Positions 13,741 to 24,540 of a DNA stretch of 64,000 nucleotides are shown here, in pieces (the stretch's first letter is position 1; every line of letters begins with the position of its first letter). The position numbers and the translations under genes were made by a program. A model generated the notes under the pieces. It had not been told where the DNA came from and made no database searches. It saw only the letters and a program-made list of their open reading frames with translations. Origin of the DNA: Megalobrama amblycephala (Eukaryota > Chordata > Actinopteri > Cypriniformes > Xenocyprididae); contig NC_063049.1 in assembly GCF_018812025.1 (NCBI RefSeq), positions 21,985,409 to 22,049,408 on the forward strand, given 5' to 3'.

Positions 13741-14480
13741 TTAACATTAGTTAATGCATTAGTTAACGTTAACTAACCATGAACAACACCTCTGTTCAGC
13801 ATTAGTTAATGTTTGTTAACGTTAACTCACGCATGTATTAATGCATCTATTCATGTTAACAGTGCAATTAGTTAACATTAGTTAATGCATTAGTTAACAT
13901 TAACTAACCATGAACAACACCTCTGTTCAGCATTAGTTAAACTTTGTTAACGTTAACTCACGCATATATTAACGCATGTATTCACGTTGACAGTGCAAGT
14001 CGTTAACATTAGTTAATGCATTAATTAACATTAACAACACCTCTGTTCAGCATTAGTTAATGTTTATTAACGTTAACTCACGGATATATTAATGCATGTA
14101 TTCATGTTAACTGCACAATTAGTTAACATTAGTTAATTCAATTAGTTAACATTACCTAACCAACAACACCTAGCTGTTCAACATTAGTTAATCATTGTTA
14201 ACGTTAACTCACACATATATTAATGCATCTATTCATGTTAATAGTGTTAAGTAGTTAACATTAGGTAATGCATTAGATAATATGAAATAATGGGCAATGC
14301 CTGTAAATAGCCTTCATGTTTTAAGGTTAACTTACTGTGCATATTTACATTAGTTTATGTAGCGGTTGACACACTAAGAGTGATCATTTTTAACTCATCT
14401 ACGCTAAAGGTAAAAATGCCATTGTGTCTATATTAACAGCACAAGTAGTTAACATTAGTTAATGCATTAGATAACATGAA
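13741..14480. repeat. Tandem array of about 131-bp units in left arm of the palindrome
   Basis: The phrase TTAACATTAGTTAATGCATT, or a close variant, recurs at 13741, 13872, 14003, 14123, 14255 and 14449. The first spacings are 131 and 131, then 120 and 132, and a longer last interval. The opposite arm carries about two units (16320-16590). Confidence 0.8.
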
Positions 14481-14778
14481 CTAATCATGAACAATGCCTC
14501 TTATTTAGCCTTAATGTTTTAAGGTTAACTTACTGTACTTACATTAGTTTATGTAGCAGTTGACACATTTCTAACTCTCCACTCACTCACACTAAATTAA
14601 GGTAAAAAATACCATTGTGTACCTTATCAGCATTATTTATTAACAAGGCATTGATTTGGGCTGTAAATATAATTCTGAAGTGCAAACCATCTGAACATTA
14701 ACAGATATGTTGTTCATGTTTATATGCATTTTACTATCATTACTTACATTCAACAAAGCATTTATTAATGGAATATGT

Positions 14779-15234
14779 GAACCTTATTGTAAAGTGTACA
14801 CTATTTCAACATTAACTGATGTGTTACTAACATTTGTTGACCCTTTATTAACATGACTTACCATTAACAAAGCATTTATTAATGGAATTTGTGAACCTTA
14901 TTGTAAAGTGTACACTATTTCAACATTAACTGATGTGTTACTAACATTTGTTGACCCTTTATTAACATGACTTACCATTAACAAAGCATTTATTAATGGA
15001 ATATGTGAACCTTATTGTAAAGTGTACACTATTTCAACATTAACTGATGTGTTACTAACATTTGTTGACCCTTTATTAACATGAATTACCATTAACAAAG
15101 CATTCATTAATGGAATTTGTGAACCTTATTGTAAAGTGTACACTATTTCATCATTAACTGATGTGTTACTAACATTTGTAGATCCTTTATTAACATGACT
15201 TACCATTAACAAAGCATTTAAATGAAAAATAAAA
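14779..15234. repeat. Four tandem copies of a 114-bp unit
   Basis: The phrase GAACCTTATTGTAAAGTGTA starts at 14779, 14893, 15007 and 15121, exactly 114 bp apart each time. The innermost copy shares private variants (a TCATCATT and a GTAGATCC phrase) with the single copy in the right arm near 15,960-16,030. This suggests that the innermost copy is the original and the outer three are duplicates. Confidence 0.9.
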
Positions 15235-17619
15235 TGTCTGTAATTGTTTACCCATTTTGTAATATTTAGTTTGTTTGCTGTGAGGCGTTTTCTCCTATGC
15301 AGTGACTGACAATGCATAAGACACACCAAAGCACAACATAAATTCACAAATCACATCAACTTTATTTGTTCGCTGTACTCCAAATCTTTATAATCCATAT
15401 GTTTGTAAGGAACATATCCAAATTCTGCGTTTTTTCCGTCGTTCTTCATCTTCATTCTCAGCAGCGACCGTCATAGTCAAAGCCCGCGCTCGCTATGATT
15501 CAAATTTTAAAAAGTCGCGCGCGCCCACGAGATCCGTTACGGCATGGTTTACGGCACTGATATCAAACGCTCATTGGTTCTCACCTGCTTCGTCACAGAT
15601 TGCGACATGCCGTGTTTCAGTGGATTGACATTTGAGTGCGCGCCTTCACGGAGAGAAGCCGGATTCATCATATTTTCATGGATTGTTATCTTAAATTCTG
15701 CTCTGTACCCTATTAAAACTATTACCGCCAGAGAGGACTGCGACTGTCATCATCATTTGAACTAACGTACTTTCGGTACAACTTTTGACATTTTTGCAAA
15801 AAAATAAATTATTGTGATTACGCTTGTCTCTTATTCTTTTATTTATAACCGTACGGAGATTTAAGAAATGGTTATGGGTAGGTTTATGGGTAGGTGTGGA
15901 TTATTGGCTCAAAATATCGTTTAATTTCATTAATGAATGCTTTGTTAAGGGTAAGTCATGTTAATAAAGGATCTACAAATGTTAGTAACACATCAGTTAA
16001 TGATGAAATAGTGTACACTTTACAATAAGGTTCACAAATTCCATTAATAAATGCTTTGTTGAATGTAAGTAATGATAGTAAAATGCATATAAACATGAAC
16101 AACATATCTGTTAATGTTCAGATGGTTTGCACTTCGTAATTATATTTACAGCCCAAATCAATGCCTTGTTAATAAATAATGCTGATAAGGTACACAATGG
16201 TATTTTTTACCTTATTTTAGTGTAAGTGAGTGGAGAGTTAGAAATGTGTCAACTGCTACATAAACTAATGTAAGTACAGTAAGTTAACCTTAAAACATTA
16301 AGGCTAAATAAGAGGCATTGTTCATGATTAGTTCATGTTATCTAATGCATTAACTAATGTTAACTACTTGCGCTGTTAATATGAATAGATTCATTAATAT
16401 ATGCATGATTTAATGTTAACAATGATTAACTAATGCATTAACTAATGTTAACTAATTGCACTGTTAACATGAATAGATGCATTAATACATGCGTGAGTTA
16501 ACGTTAACAAACATTAACTAATGCTGAACAGAGGTGTTGTTCATGGTTAGTTAACGTTAACTAATGCATTAACTAATGTTAACTAATACAACCTTATTAT
16601 TATTTTCTATGTTATTTCCGTAATAAGTAATATTTTTTATTACTAAAGTGATTAAATGCTAAAGTACACCTCTTTTACAGAAGGGAATGTACATTAGATT
16701 TCATGATGGTCAGGTGAACATGATAGACATTCTCAATGGTCATTGTAATTATTTTCCCCCTGATTTATATAAGTTATGGCCATTATTATATGTTTTTCCC
16801 TAAGTTTGTCTTTTTCCATAAGAAATCAGTCTGAATTTTCGTATGATGACGTAAAGAGTTCATTAAAAACAGCAGGCCGGGGAAAATAAGCAGTATTTAG
16901 AATGATTTACACATGTGATAAGCAGCATTTTTACTTACCTACAGTGACCTTTCACCTTTTGCCTTCTGAAGTAATAAATCTGTATGTGATCCAACATGCC
17001 TGGGGCTACAAGCTCCTCTCTTTCACTGTGACACAAAACTTTTAACTCATGATTTTTCTGTTCTTTTATGAGAATAGAGAGATATCACCCCAACATCATG
17101 GGGCCTCATGAGGAGGACAGTAAAGAAACTTCTTTTCTTTCAGAAAGACTGTCATCTATTCACTGCACCAATAAGAGGCCAATGTCCAATCATTAAACCA
17201 GACTGCATTCTCTCAATAAGGAAACATGGTGTGGCCCCCTCAGAGGAGAAACATGGATCATATATTAAATTCCTTTTCTCCTTTCAGAAACAATAAAAAA
17301 ACAAAAAAAAACTGTTCCCTGCTCCTGCCTAGAAATCCCTTACTCCTTTCTCGAAAAAGAAAATGATGGAAATAGTGAAAAAGCATATATACGGCGAAAT
17401 ACAGAAAGCTCTGGGCGGCGGTTCTCAAAAGTATTGTGAGCTAAGTTGATCATAGAGACCTTTGGTGCCAATGGTTCAATAATCTAGGCTTACAGTCACA
17501 TCTGTATAGAGTTTTATTCATTTATGTTGTCAATTATATTGTAATATGATTATAAAATAAACAAATAAGGACACAAAATCATGATGTCTTAGCACACTTC
17601 TGCATATGGGGCATGAGAC

Positions 17620-17835
17620 AGATGTTTGTGATGAATAAAACAGCACTGGTCCTAAAACAGGGCCTTGAGGGACTCCATACTTTACGCTTATGTTTTCTGA
17701 CATTTTATTGGTTAAGGAAACAAAATAAGTTAGATTTAAACCTGGTAGTGCATGAACTGATATCAACTTGATATCTAACTCTTTATGAGACCGTGTTTTT
17801 GCTTGTTCCCAACACAAATGCTGAGCAACAGCCAA
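17620..17835 (-). pseudogene. LINE reverse-transcriptase fragment
   Basis: On the minus strand a short open stretch contains YGVPQGPVLGPVLF (about 17635-17690), matching the conserved G-V-P-Q-G-x-V-L-G-P-x-L-F signature of non-LTR retrotransposon reverse transcriptases. The usual following Y-x-N-D-L stretch and the catalytic A/F-x-D-D are not found in frame, so this is a 5'/3'-truncated relic. The clade (L2, Rex or other) cannot be told from so little. Confidence 0.7.
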
Positions 17836-17906
17836 AAGCTCTCATTCATTGTGAAGATTAAACCTAAAGCTAAAATCAACAAAATCAAGATTTGGTATTT
17901 TAAACT

Positions 17907-17911
17907 AATGA
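17907..17911. repeat. Target-site duplication AATGA, left copy
   Basis: The five bases AATGA immediately before the 5' LTR are repeated immediately after the 3' LTR (23175-23179), the expected product of Ty3/gypsy integration. Confidence 0.9.
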
Positions 17912-18042
17912 TGTCACGGTTCATGAATCCGCTGTCTCATTCTGGTGTCTGTGTGATGGTGTGGGTGTGTCACCTGATTGTTTTGTGTGGGCGTCGCCGC
18001 TGATTGTTGATCAGCGGCAGCTGGGAGCAATTACCATCTGCC

Positions 18043-18049
18043 TATATAA
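18043..18049 (+). promoter_or_regulatory. TATA box of the 5' LTR
   Basis: TATATAA lies 31 bp upstream (first base to first base) of the 11-base segment that is complementary to the primer-binding site. That is the normal TATA-to-start spacing, so RNA would begin at or near 18074. Confidence 0.8.
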
Positions 18050-18073
18050 CGCCTTGTCTTTCGTCTCTTGTTT

Positions 18074-18084
18074 GTCAGATCGTT
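18074..18084 (+). promoter_or_regulatory. Predicted RNA 5' end acting as self-primer
   Basis: GTCAGATCGTT is the exact reverse complement of AACGATCTGAC at 18397-18407. In Tf1 and sushi-type elements the first bases of the transcript fold back onto the primer-binding site, are cleaved, and prime reverse transcription instead of a tRNA. The same geometry is seen here; cleavage and priming are inferred. Confidence 0.75.
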
Positions 18085-18396
18085 GTACGGTGTCCGCGTG
18101 TTGTTTCCTGTGTTGCTTGTTGTGTGTTTCCCTGGACTGGACCTTGTTTCATTGCTTCCTGGTTTTCGTGTTCTCGTTGGATCTCTCTCTGGACTTCACG
18201 CACGGATTACTTCACGGACACTGCTCTTCGGTCTTCACTCATCACGGATCTTCACCGCCCATCGACGTCCCTGTGTTACCACTCTCCTGCTGACTGTTAT
18301 ATGTTCTTTGTGTATGTTGAATCTGACTACCTTCGGTGTGAAGCTCTATTAAAGAGATTTAACTTGCATCTGCATCCTTCCTTCATTCCGTGACAG

Positions 18397-18407
18397 AACG
18401 ATCTGAC
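18397..18407 (+). promoter_or_regulatory. Primer-binding site (self-primer type)
   Basis: AACGATCTGAC begins one base after the 5' LTR, where a primer-binding site belongs. It lacks the TGG start typical of tRNA-primed elements. It is fully complementary over 11 bases to the predicted RNA start at 18074. Confidence 0.8.
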
Positions 18408-18411
18408 CAAC

Positions 18412-19358
18412 ATGGATGCAGCGAGTTCAGCAGCTTTAACGGAGTTCATCAACCACAGCATCTCCCGCATGGACCAGCAGCAGGAGAGCATCACTTCCAC
18501 CGGACGCGCTGTCCAAGCGCTGGTAACACAGGTGTCCGAGCTCTCCCGGGAGCTTCAACAACTTCGCGCTCCCACTGCGCCACCCACACCGCCTGTTCCC
18601 CCGCGTCGCTGGAGCGACGCGATCTACCGGAGCCCCGCCTGCCTGTGCCCCAGAGTTACGCCGGTGAGCCAGAGTTTTGCAGAGCTTTTCTGAATAAGTG
18701 TTCCCTGCATTTTTCTCTGCAGCCTCGTACATTCGAGCGTGAGGAATCCAAGGTGGCGTTCGTCCTTACATTGTTGACTGGGAAGGCGGCTTTATGGGGA
18801 ACGGCGGTGTGGGAGAATAAAGACCCATGCTGTTCCTCGTTCCAGGCACTCTCCGCCGAGATGAAGAGGGTGTTCGACCGTGCGGTTGCAGGAAAGGAGG
18901 CCGCTCGCCAGCTTACCGAACTCAAGCAGGGCAGCCGCACGGTCGCGGATTATGCCATCCAGTTCCGCACCCTCGCGGCGGAGTGCCGTTGGAACGAGGA
19001 GGCGCAGTGGGATGTGTTCCTGCATGGGCTGGCCGGCCGTATTCACCGCGAAATTTACACCCTGGACCTTCCTCAGACTTTCAACGGGCTGGTTGATCTC
19101 GCTTTACGGGTGGATTCCCGCCTCCAGAAACTGGAGTTTTTGGAGGTCCCCAGCACCAGACTACAGGGAGCGGAGGGCCGGACGGCCAGCGCTGCTAATA
19201 CGGTCGGTCCCGCCACAGATCCTGAGCCCATGCAGGTTGGGAGAGCTCGGCTTTCCCGGGAGGAGAGAGAAAGGCGGAGATCCCTGGGCTTATGCCTTTA
19301 CTGTGGAGCATCGGGACATCTTCTCAGGTCTTGTCCAGTAAAAGACCAAGCCCGATAG
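18412..19358 (+). CDS. gag: Gag of the chromovirus, with one frame break
   Basis: Gag forms the particle and binds element RNA. The natural start is ATG 18412, four bases after the primer-binding site. The first frame runs from there through a helical N-terminal part rich in S/Q and a proline-rich linker to about 18600. The homologous continuation is then one frame back, through a capsid-like domain with the S-K-V-A-F core and W-G-T-A-V-W motif, to the stop TAG at 19356-19358. A CCHC zinc knuckle (C-x2-C-x4-H-x4-C) lies near the C-terminus at about 19,295-19,337. The break is at a run of five C (18598-18602), consistent with loss of one C. The frame containing the capsid also stays open upstream to 18390, but that upstream part overlaps the LTR and looks like chance. 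The last codons overlap the start of pol. Confidence 0.85.
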
Positions 19359-22300
19359 TAAACTCGAGGCTACTATCGGGCGGGATCTCCGCTGAGAAGT
19401 CCTCACCATCACCTCTTCTCCCGGTAAGACTGAGATGGGCGTCTCACAACATCACCTGCAATGCACTCGTTGACTCCGGGGCTGAGGGGAACTTTATGGA
19501 CACCAGCTACGCACTACAGCACGGACTACCCATCTCTTCACTCACTCACCTGGTTACAGTCAACGCACTCAACGGTCAACGTCTTCCTAACATCTCTCAG
19601 ACCACGGATTACGTCACCCTCATCACCTCCGGTAACCACAACGAGAGGATTCAGTTCATGCTTTTGGACTCACCGCAAGCACCCGTAGTTCTCGGACACC
19701 CCTGGCTCATCAAGCACAATCCTCGGATCGACTGGCAACTCAACACCATCACCGAGTGGAGCACTTTGTGTCACAGGTCTTGTCTTAAGTCTGCTTGTCC
19801 CACTGTGTCTGTCTCTGTGTTACAGGAAAAGGCTGCGGATTTGTCTAACGTGCCCGCGGAGTATCTGGACCTGAAGGAAGTGTTCAGTAAGTCCCGTGCT
19901 GCTTCTCTCCCTCCGCATCGTCCCTATGACTGTGCCATAGACTTAGTTCCGGGTAAGTCTCCGCCTAAGGGCAAATTATACTCTCTGTCTGTTCCCGAGA
20001 GGGAGGCCATGGAGAAATACATTTCTGATTCTCTGGCAGCCAAGTTCATCCGCCCTTCCTCTTCTCCAGCGGGGGCGGGGTTCTTTTTTGTGGGGAAGAA
20101 GGACGGATCTCTGCGACCTTGTATTGATTACCGAGGGTTGAACAACATCACGGTAAAGAATACTTACCCTTTGCCGTTGATGTCTTCAGCCTTTGAGAGG
20201 TTGCAGGGAGCGTCCGTTTTCACTAAATTGGACTTGAGGAACGCTTATCATTTGGTCCGCATTAGGAAGGGGGATGAATGGAAGACCGCTTTTAACACCC
20301 CTAGAGGGCACTTTGAATACTTGGTTATGCCCTTCGGGCTTTCCAACTCGCCCGCGGTCTTCCAGGCACTCGTCAATGACGTGTTGAGAGACATGGTTGA
20401 TCAGTTCATTTATGTCTACCTGGATGACATATTGATATTTTCGTCGTCTCTCCAGGAACATGTTCAACACGTCAGACGAGTGCTCCAGCGTCTGCTAGAG
20501 AATGGGCTTTTTGTCAAGGCGGAGAAATGCGAATTTCATGCACAGTCTGTTTCCTTTCTAGGGTACATCGTCTCGTCCAAGGGAATTCGCATGGATCCTG
20601 ACAAGGTTAAGGCTGTGGTGGATTGGCCAAGTCCAGATTCCCGTAAGGCCCTACAGCGGTTTCTGGGGTTTGCCAATTTTTACCGGCGTTTTATTCGCAA
20701 TTTCAGCCAGCTAGCCGCGCCTCTGACCGCCTTGACCTCACCACGAACGACCTTCAGGTGGTCAGATGCAGCTCAGGTTGCATTTGCCAAACTGAAGAGC
20801 CGCTTCGTTTCGGCTCCCATTCTTATCGCCCCTGATCCTTCGCGTCAGTTCGTGGTGGAGGTCGATGCGTCAGAGGTGGGGGTAGGAGCAGTTCTTTCCC
20901 AGCGGGCGCCCTCGGACGATAAGATGCATCCCTGCGCGTATTTTTCTCATCGTTTGTCTCCCGCTGAACGCAATTATGACATTGGTAACAGAGAGTTGTT
21001 GGCAGTCAAATTAGCGTTGGAAGAGTGGCGTCATTGGTTGGAGGGGTCGGGGGTACCCTTCATCGTTTGGACTGATCACAAGAACCTAGAATATATTCGA
21101 TCGGCTAAAAGACTCAACTCCAGGCAGGCTCGGTGGGCACTTTTTTTCGGACGTTTTGACTTTGCTCTATCGTACCGCCCGGGCTCCAAAAACATCAAGC
21201 CCGATTCTTTATCTCGTATTTTTGATCCATCCGAGCGCCCGTCTACTCCCGAGTGTATTCTTCCTGAGACATTAGTAGTCTCCACTCTTACATGGGAGAT
21301 CGAATCGAAGGTCCTGGCGGCCTTAGAAGGGGTAATGCCTCCGCCCGGGTGCCCACCGAACCGTTTGTTTGTGCCGGAGGAGTTAAGGTCCTGCGTCATC
21401 AAGTGGGGGCATTGTTCCAACGTGGCTTGTCATCCAGGGGTTAATCGAACCAGATTTTTGGTTAAGCAACGATTCTGGTGGCCTGCTATGGCTCGGGACA
21501 TCCGCAGTTTTGTTTTGGCTTGCTCGGTTTGTGCCACTGGTAAGACGTCCAACCGCCCTCCAGATGGGTTACTCCAACCGCTGTCTGTCCCTTTGAGACC
21601 CTGGTCCCACATCGCTCTAGATTTTGTCACCGCCCTCCCACCCTCCCAGGGGTACACGGTCGTTTTGACCGTAGTGGACCGGTTCTCGAAGGCGACTCAT
21701 TTCATTCCCTTGACCAAATTGCCCTCTGCCAAGGAGACAGCGGTTACTGTCGTAGACCACATCTTTCGGTTACATGGCCTCCCGGTAGATGTGGTGTCCG
21801 ACAGGGGTCCCCAGTTTGTGTCCAAATTTTGGCAGGAGTTTTGTAGACTGCTGGGCGCGACGGCTAGTCTTTCCTCTGGGTTCCATCCCCAGACCAATGG
21901 ACAGACCGAGAGAGCCAACCAAGATTTAGAGCGTATGTTGCGATGTTTGGCGTCCAAGAATCCTTCCTCCTGGAGCCAACAACTCTCTATGATTGAGTAC
22001 GCACACAATTCGTTACCAGTGTCTTCTACGGGCCTCTCTCCGTTCGAATGCAGTTTAGGTTACCAGCCACCTGTGTTTCCCAGTCTGGAATCCGAAGTCG
22101 CGGTCCCCTCTGCTCACGCCTTTGTCCAGAGGTGCCACCGCACTTGGAACAGAGCCCGCGAGACTCTGTTGCAAGTGAGGGCGCGCACCAAGGCTAAGAC
22201 TGATCGCCACCGGTCAAAGCCTCCCGTATACGTCGTGGGTCAAAAAGTGTGGCTTTCTACCAAGAACATTCCGCTCCGTTCCGTTGCCAATAAGTTAGCT

Positions 22301-22678
22301 CCCAAATTCATTGGCCCGTTTCCTGTCACTAAAATTATTAGCCCAGTGGCAGTCCGACTCAAATTGCCTCCGGCGTACAGGAGGATTCATCCCGCCTTCC
22401 ATGTTTCCAAAATTAAGCCTGTTTTTCACTCACATCTTAATCCGCCTACTCCGGTTCCCCCACCGCCGCGGCTCGTAGACGGGGAACCAACCTATTCGGT
22501 TAATCGCATTCTGGACTCGAGGCGGAGGGGACGCGGATTCCAGTACTTGGTGGACTGGGAAGGTTACGGTCCGGAGGAGAGAAGTTGGGTTCCTGCTAGA
22601 GACATTCTGGATCACTCCCTTATCGATGATTACAATCGGCAGGTAAGGAGTTCTGGGAACGCCGTGAGGCGTTCCTAG
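19292..22678 (+). CDS. pol: Pol polyprotein: protease, reverse transcriptase, RNase H, integrase, chromodomain
   Basis: The frame is open for 1128 codons and lies one base back from gag, overlapping its end by 67 bp, so it is probably expressed by -1 frameshifting rather than from its own ATG at 19292. Domains by residue of the open frame: aspartic protease D61-S62-G63; reverse transcriptase with LDLRNAY (D314) and YLDD at 376-379; RNase H with D525, E568 and D595; integrase zinc finger H707/H714 with C744/C747; integrase core D777, D837 and E873 (35-residue spacing between the last two); C-terminal chromodomain about 1066-1117. The chromodomain keeps aromatic positions Y1068, W1089 and Y1092, which match the methyl-lysine cage of HP1-type domains and suggest targeting to histone-marked chromatin. 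All catalytic residues I can check are present and there are no stops, so the protein could be active. Confidence 0.95.
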   Translation: MPLLWSIGTSSQVLSSKRPSPIVNSRLLSGGISAEKSSPSPLLPVRLRWASHNITCNALVDSGAEGNFMDTSYALQHGLPISSLTHLVTVNALNGQRLPNISQTTDYVTLITSGNHNERIQFMLLDSPQAPVVLGHPWLIKHNPRIDWQLNTITEWSTLCHRSCLKSACPTVSVSVLQEKAADLSNVPAEYLDLKEVFSKSRAASLPPHRPYDCAIDLVPGKSPPKGKLYSLSVPEREAMEKYISDSLAAKFIRPSSSPAGAGFFFVGKKDGSLRPCIDYRGLNNITVKNTYPLPLMSSAFERLQGASVFTKLDLRNAYHLVRIRKGDEWKTAFNTPRGHFEYLVMPFGLSNSPAVFQALVNDVLRDMVDQFIYVYLDDILIFSSSLQEHVQHVRRVLQRLLENGLFVKAEKCEFHAQSVSFLGYIVSSKGIRMDPDKVKAVVDWPSPDSRKALQRFLGFANFYRRFIRNFSQLAAPLTALTSPRTTFRWSDAAQVAFAKLKSRFVSAPILIAPDPSRQFVVEVDASEVGVGAVLSQRAPSDDKMHPCAYFSHRLSPAERNYDIGNRELLAVKLALEEWRHWLEGSGVPFIVWTDHKNLEYIRSAKRLNSRQARWALFFGRFDFALSYRPGSKNIKPDSLSRIFDPSERPSTPECILPETLVVSTLTWEIESKVLAALEGVMPPPGCPPNRLFVPEELRSCVIKWGHCSNVACHPGVNRTRFLVKQRFWWPAMARDIRSFVLACSVCATGKTSNRPPDGLLQPLSVPLRPWSHIALDFVTALPPSQGYTVVLTVVDRFSKATHFIPLTKLPSAKETAVTVVDHIFRLHGLPVDVVSDRGPQFVSKFWQEFCRLLGATASLSSGFHPQTNGQTERANQDLERMLRCLASKNPSSWSQQLSMIEYAHNSLPVSSTGLSPFECSLGYQPPVFPSLESEVAVPSAHAFVQRCHRTWNRARETLLQVRARTKAKTDRHRSKPPVYVVGQKVWLSTKNIPLRSVANKLAPKFIGPFPVTKIISPVAVRLKLPPAYRRIHPAFHVSKIKPVFHSHLNPPTPVPPPPRLVDGEPTYSVNRILDSRRRGRGFQYLVDWEGYGPEERSWVPARDILDHSLIDDYNRQVRSSGNAVRRS
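19350..19381 (+). other. RNA hairpin over the gag stop in the gag/pol overlap
   Basis: GCCCGATAGTA (19350-19360) pairs perfectly with TACTATCGGGC (19371-19381) around a 10-nt loop, and the gag stop codon TAG 19356-19358 lies inside the stem. An AAA lysine codon in the gag frame (19341-19343), preceded by an A, lies six bases upstream of the stem. A tRNA on it could re-pair perfectly after slipping back one base into the pol frame. No canonical X-XXY-YYZ heptamer is seen. Confidence 0.6.
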
Positions 22679-22687
22679 GAGAGGGGG
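22677..22687 (+). promoter_or_regulatory. Polypurine tract (plus-strand primer)
   Basis: AGGAGAGGGGG lies three bases before the 3' LTR, directly after the pol stop codon. It is the expected primer for plus-strand DNA synthesis. Confidence 0.85.
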
Positions 22688-22690
22688 TAC

Positions 22691-23174
22691 TGTCACGGTT
22701 CATGAATCCGCTGTCTCATTCTGGTGTCTGTGTGATGGTGTGGGTGTGTCACCTGATTGTTTTGTGTGGGCGTCGCCGCTGATTGTTGATCAGCGGCAGC
22801 TGGGAGCAATTACCATCTGCCTATATAACGCCTTGTCTTTCGTCTCTTGTTTGTCAGATCGTTGTACGGTGTCCGCGTGTTGTTTCCTGTGTTGCTTGTT
22901 GTGTGTTTCCCTGGACTGGACCTTGTTTCATTGCTTCCTGGTTTTCGTGTTCTCGTTGGATCTCTCTCTGGACTTCACGCACGGATTACTTCACGGACAC
23001 TGCTCTTCGGTCATCACTCATCACGGATCTTCACCGCCCATCGACGTCCCTGTGTTACCACTCTCCTGCTGACTGTTATATGTTCTTTGTGTATGTTGAA
23101 TCTGACTACCTTCGGTGTGAAGCTCTATTAAAGAGATTTAACTTGCATCTGCATCCTTCCTTCATTCCGTGACA
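22691..23174 (+). repeat. 3' LTR and right target-site duplication
   Basis: This 484-bp repeat is the same length as the 5' LTR with one base difference that I can see. It is followed directly by AATGA (23175-23179), the second copy of the target-site duplication. Confidence 0.95.
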
Positions 23175-23179
23175 AATGA

Positions 23180-23577
23180 GGTTCAAATGAGGTTTGAACT
23201 TCTTAAATTAAGCACACAAATCTGTATTGAAATGGCATGTGCAAGAGTTAAAAGAAGCTCACGTTCATTATTTTACAGACTTTTTTTTAAATCAAGCCAT
23301 CAGACATTTTAGATGCAAAAAGTAACTAAAAAAGTAAAAAAGAAAAAAAAGGAAAATTACAAGTGAGAAAATTATTTTAAAGGTTTAAAATAAATGTTCA
23401 GCTGCTGTCTTTCTCCTGGTCTGTCTGCTCATCTGAAAATGTTGCATTTTCTACTTGCTTTCTTAAACTAACAGTCTAACACATTATGCCAGTCTAGCTG
23501 ATCCCTCACATCCTTATTATAAGGAATAGGGAGAGATGTCTGGCTCCAGGTCTATTTACCTCATAGGGCAGCAGAGC

Positions 23578-23617
<40 letters not shown>

Positions 23618-24298
23618 CTGGCTGCTCTCTTTGCCAAGTGTTCTTATGATGAGAAAACCATTCTCACATCCCCCTCACATAGTCTGTGTAACGCACTTAC
23701 ATAGGCACATAATGGTATCATACACATATACACTGGCCCCAAAAAGTATTTGAACACCTTTGGACAGGATAAGACACACAAAATGTATGAATGTCATTGT
23801 TTTAAATACAAAATATCTATTTAAGTGGCATCAGCAAACAAATTATATGATTTTTTTTTCTTTTTCTTTTTTTTTGATGGTGGGTCCTTCTGCCATTATT
23901 GGGAGATTTGACAGTGCCGGTAAGTTACACAATTGCAGCTCTATTATTTGATCAGTCAGGCACTGATTTTGGTGCTGGACATCATAAGGAGAGTTGAGAC
24001 TATAAACTCTGTTAGTAATTGAATATTTTGGTTTCCTGTAAGCAAATAAAGTTTCCAGAGATAGTCATATACTTTAGCATATCACACACGCAAGTTATGT
24101 CCTGTGTTGTGGTGTGTGATATGCAGGGTAATGTCAAAATTTGAGGCCAGATGGTACTGTCATATAGCAGACTTGAGAGAGATGGATAAGTGATAACAGT
24201 ACTTTGAGCAAATTCCTAACACAGGTGAGTAATGATAACACAGCGATGATCAAGGCAAGCATTAAACTTCAGTTCTTAGGATTGGCAAGTGAGTAAAT

Positions 24299-24338
<40 letters not shown>

Positions 24339-24540
24339 TTTAGTTGCCATTTAGCAGGCTGAATAGTAATCAAAGTCTTTGTAATGAGGAAATGCTGGAG
24401 AGAATGCTGGAGAAGAGGAACAGATGCAGGAGCAAGGAGACCAGGTGATGGCTGAGTGAGGAACAGGAGGGATGCTGGGAAATGTAGTGTGCTAAGGTGA
24501 CTGGGCTGGTGATGGGAGTTTGTGACAGGTACACTGCATA
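23180..24540. other. Intergenic, microsatellites only
   Basis: It contains a (GA)n run at about 23579-23614 and a (CA)n run at about 24300-24336. No gene or well-bounded repeat was recognised in the remainder. Confidence 0.5.

Larger units (their letters stand above)
13712..16598. mobile_element. 2.9-kb imperfect palindrome with long terminal inverted repeats and arm-specific tandem arrays
   Basis: The left arm starts GGTAACACTTTACAATAAGG (13712-13731). The right arm (about 15925-16598) is largely the reverse complement of the left arm and ends with the complement of AATAAGGTTGTATTAG; its outermost 13 or so bases are missing or replaced. A unique, GC-richer core of about 700 bp (15235-15900) separates the arms. 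The left arm is about 1.5 kb and the right about 0.67 kb, because tandem units multiplied only in the left arm. No transposase was found. The end sequence is one I know from many dispersed cyprinid repeats, but I cannot assign a superfamily. Confidence 0.75.
16599..17911. other. Intergenic flank of the retrotransposon, no host gene seen
   Basis: No exon is recognisable. The only coding trace is the LINE fragment at about 17620-17835, listed separately. Confidence 0.4.
17912..18395 (+). repeat. 5' LTR
   Basis: The 484-bp direct repeat carries the element promoter: a TATATAA box at 18043-18049 in a 5'-U3-like context, followed 31 bp from its first base by GTCAGATCGTT, the predicted start of the transcript. 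An ATTAAA polyadenylation-like signal lies at about 18,348-18,353. It is nearly identical to the 3' LTR. Confidence 0.95.
17912..23174 (+). mobile_element. Full-length young Ty3/gypsy chromovirus (sushi-like LTR retrotransposon)
   Basis: This is a complete 5.26-kb element: 5-bp target duplication AATGA, 484-bp LTRs, primer site, gag, pol, polypurine tract and 3' LTR. The LTRs begin TGTCACGG and end CCGTGACA (perfect 8-bp inverted ends). They appear to differ at only one base (T at about 18,234, A at the matching 23,013 position), so insertion is recent on an evolutionary scale. The pol frame is open for 1128 codons and ends in a chromodomain, which places it in the chromovirus branch. The self-priming arrangement and the separate overlapping gag and pol frames fit the vertebrate sushi group. 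The one visible defect is a single-base frame break in gag. GC content and codon use stand out sharply from the AT-rich flanks. Confidence 0.95.

Noticed and set aside
13741..15234. Possible CRISPR-like regular repeat array
   Set aside because: The units are directly adjacent 114- and 131-bp tandem copies within a eukaryotic transposon arm. There are no spacers and no cas genes.
17961..18393. Several 94-129 residue frames in the LTR (repeated at 22740-23172)
   Set aside because: They are chance frames in the LTR, doubled because the LTR is doubled. Nothing supports translation.
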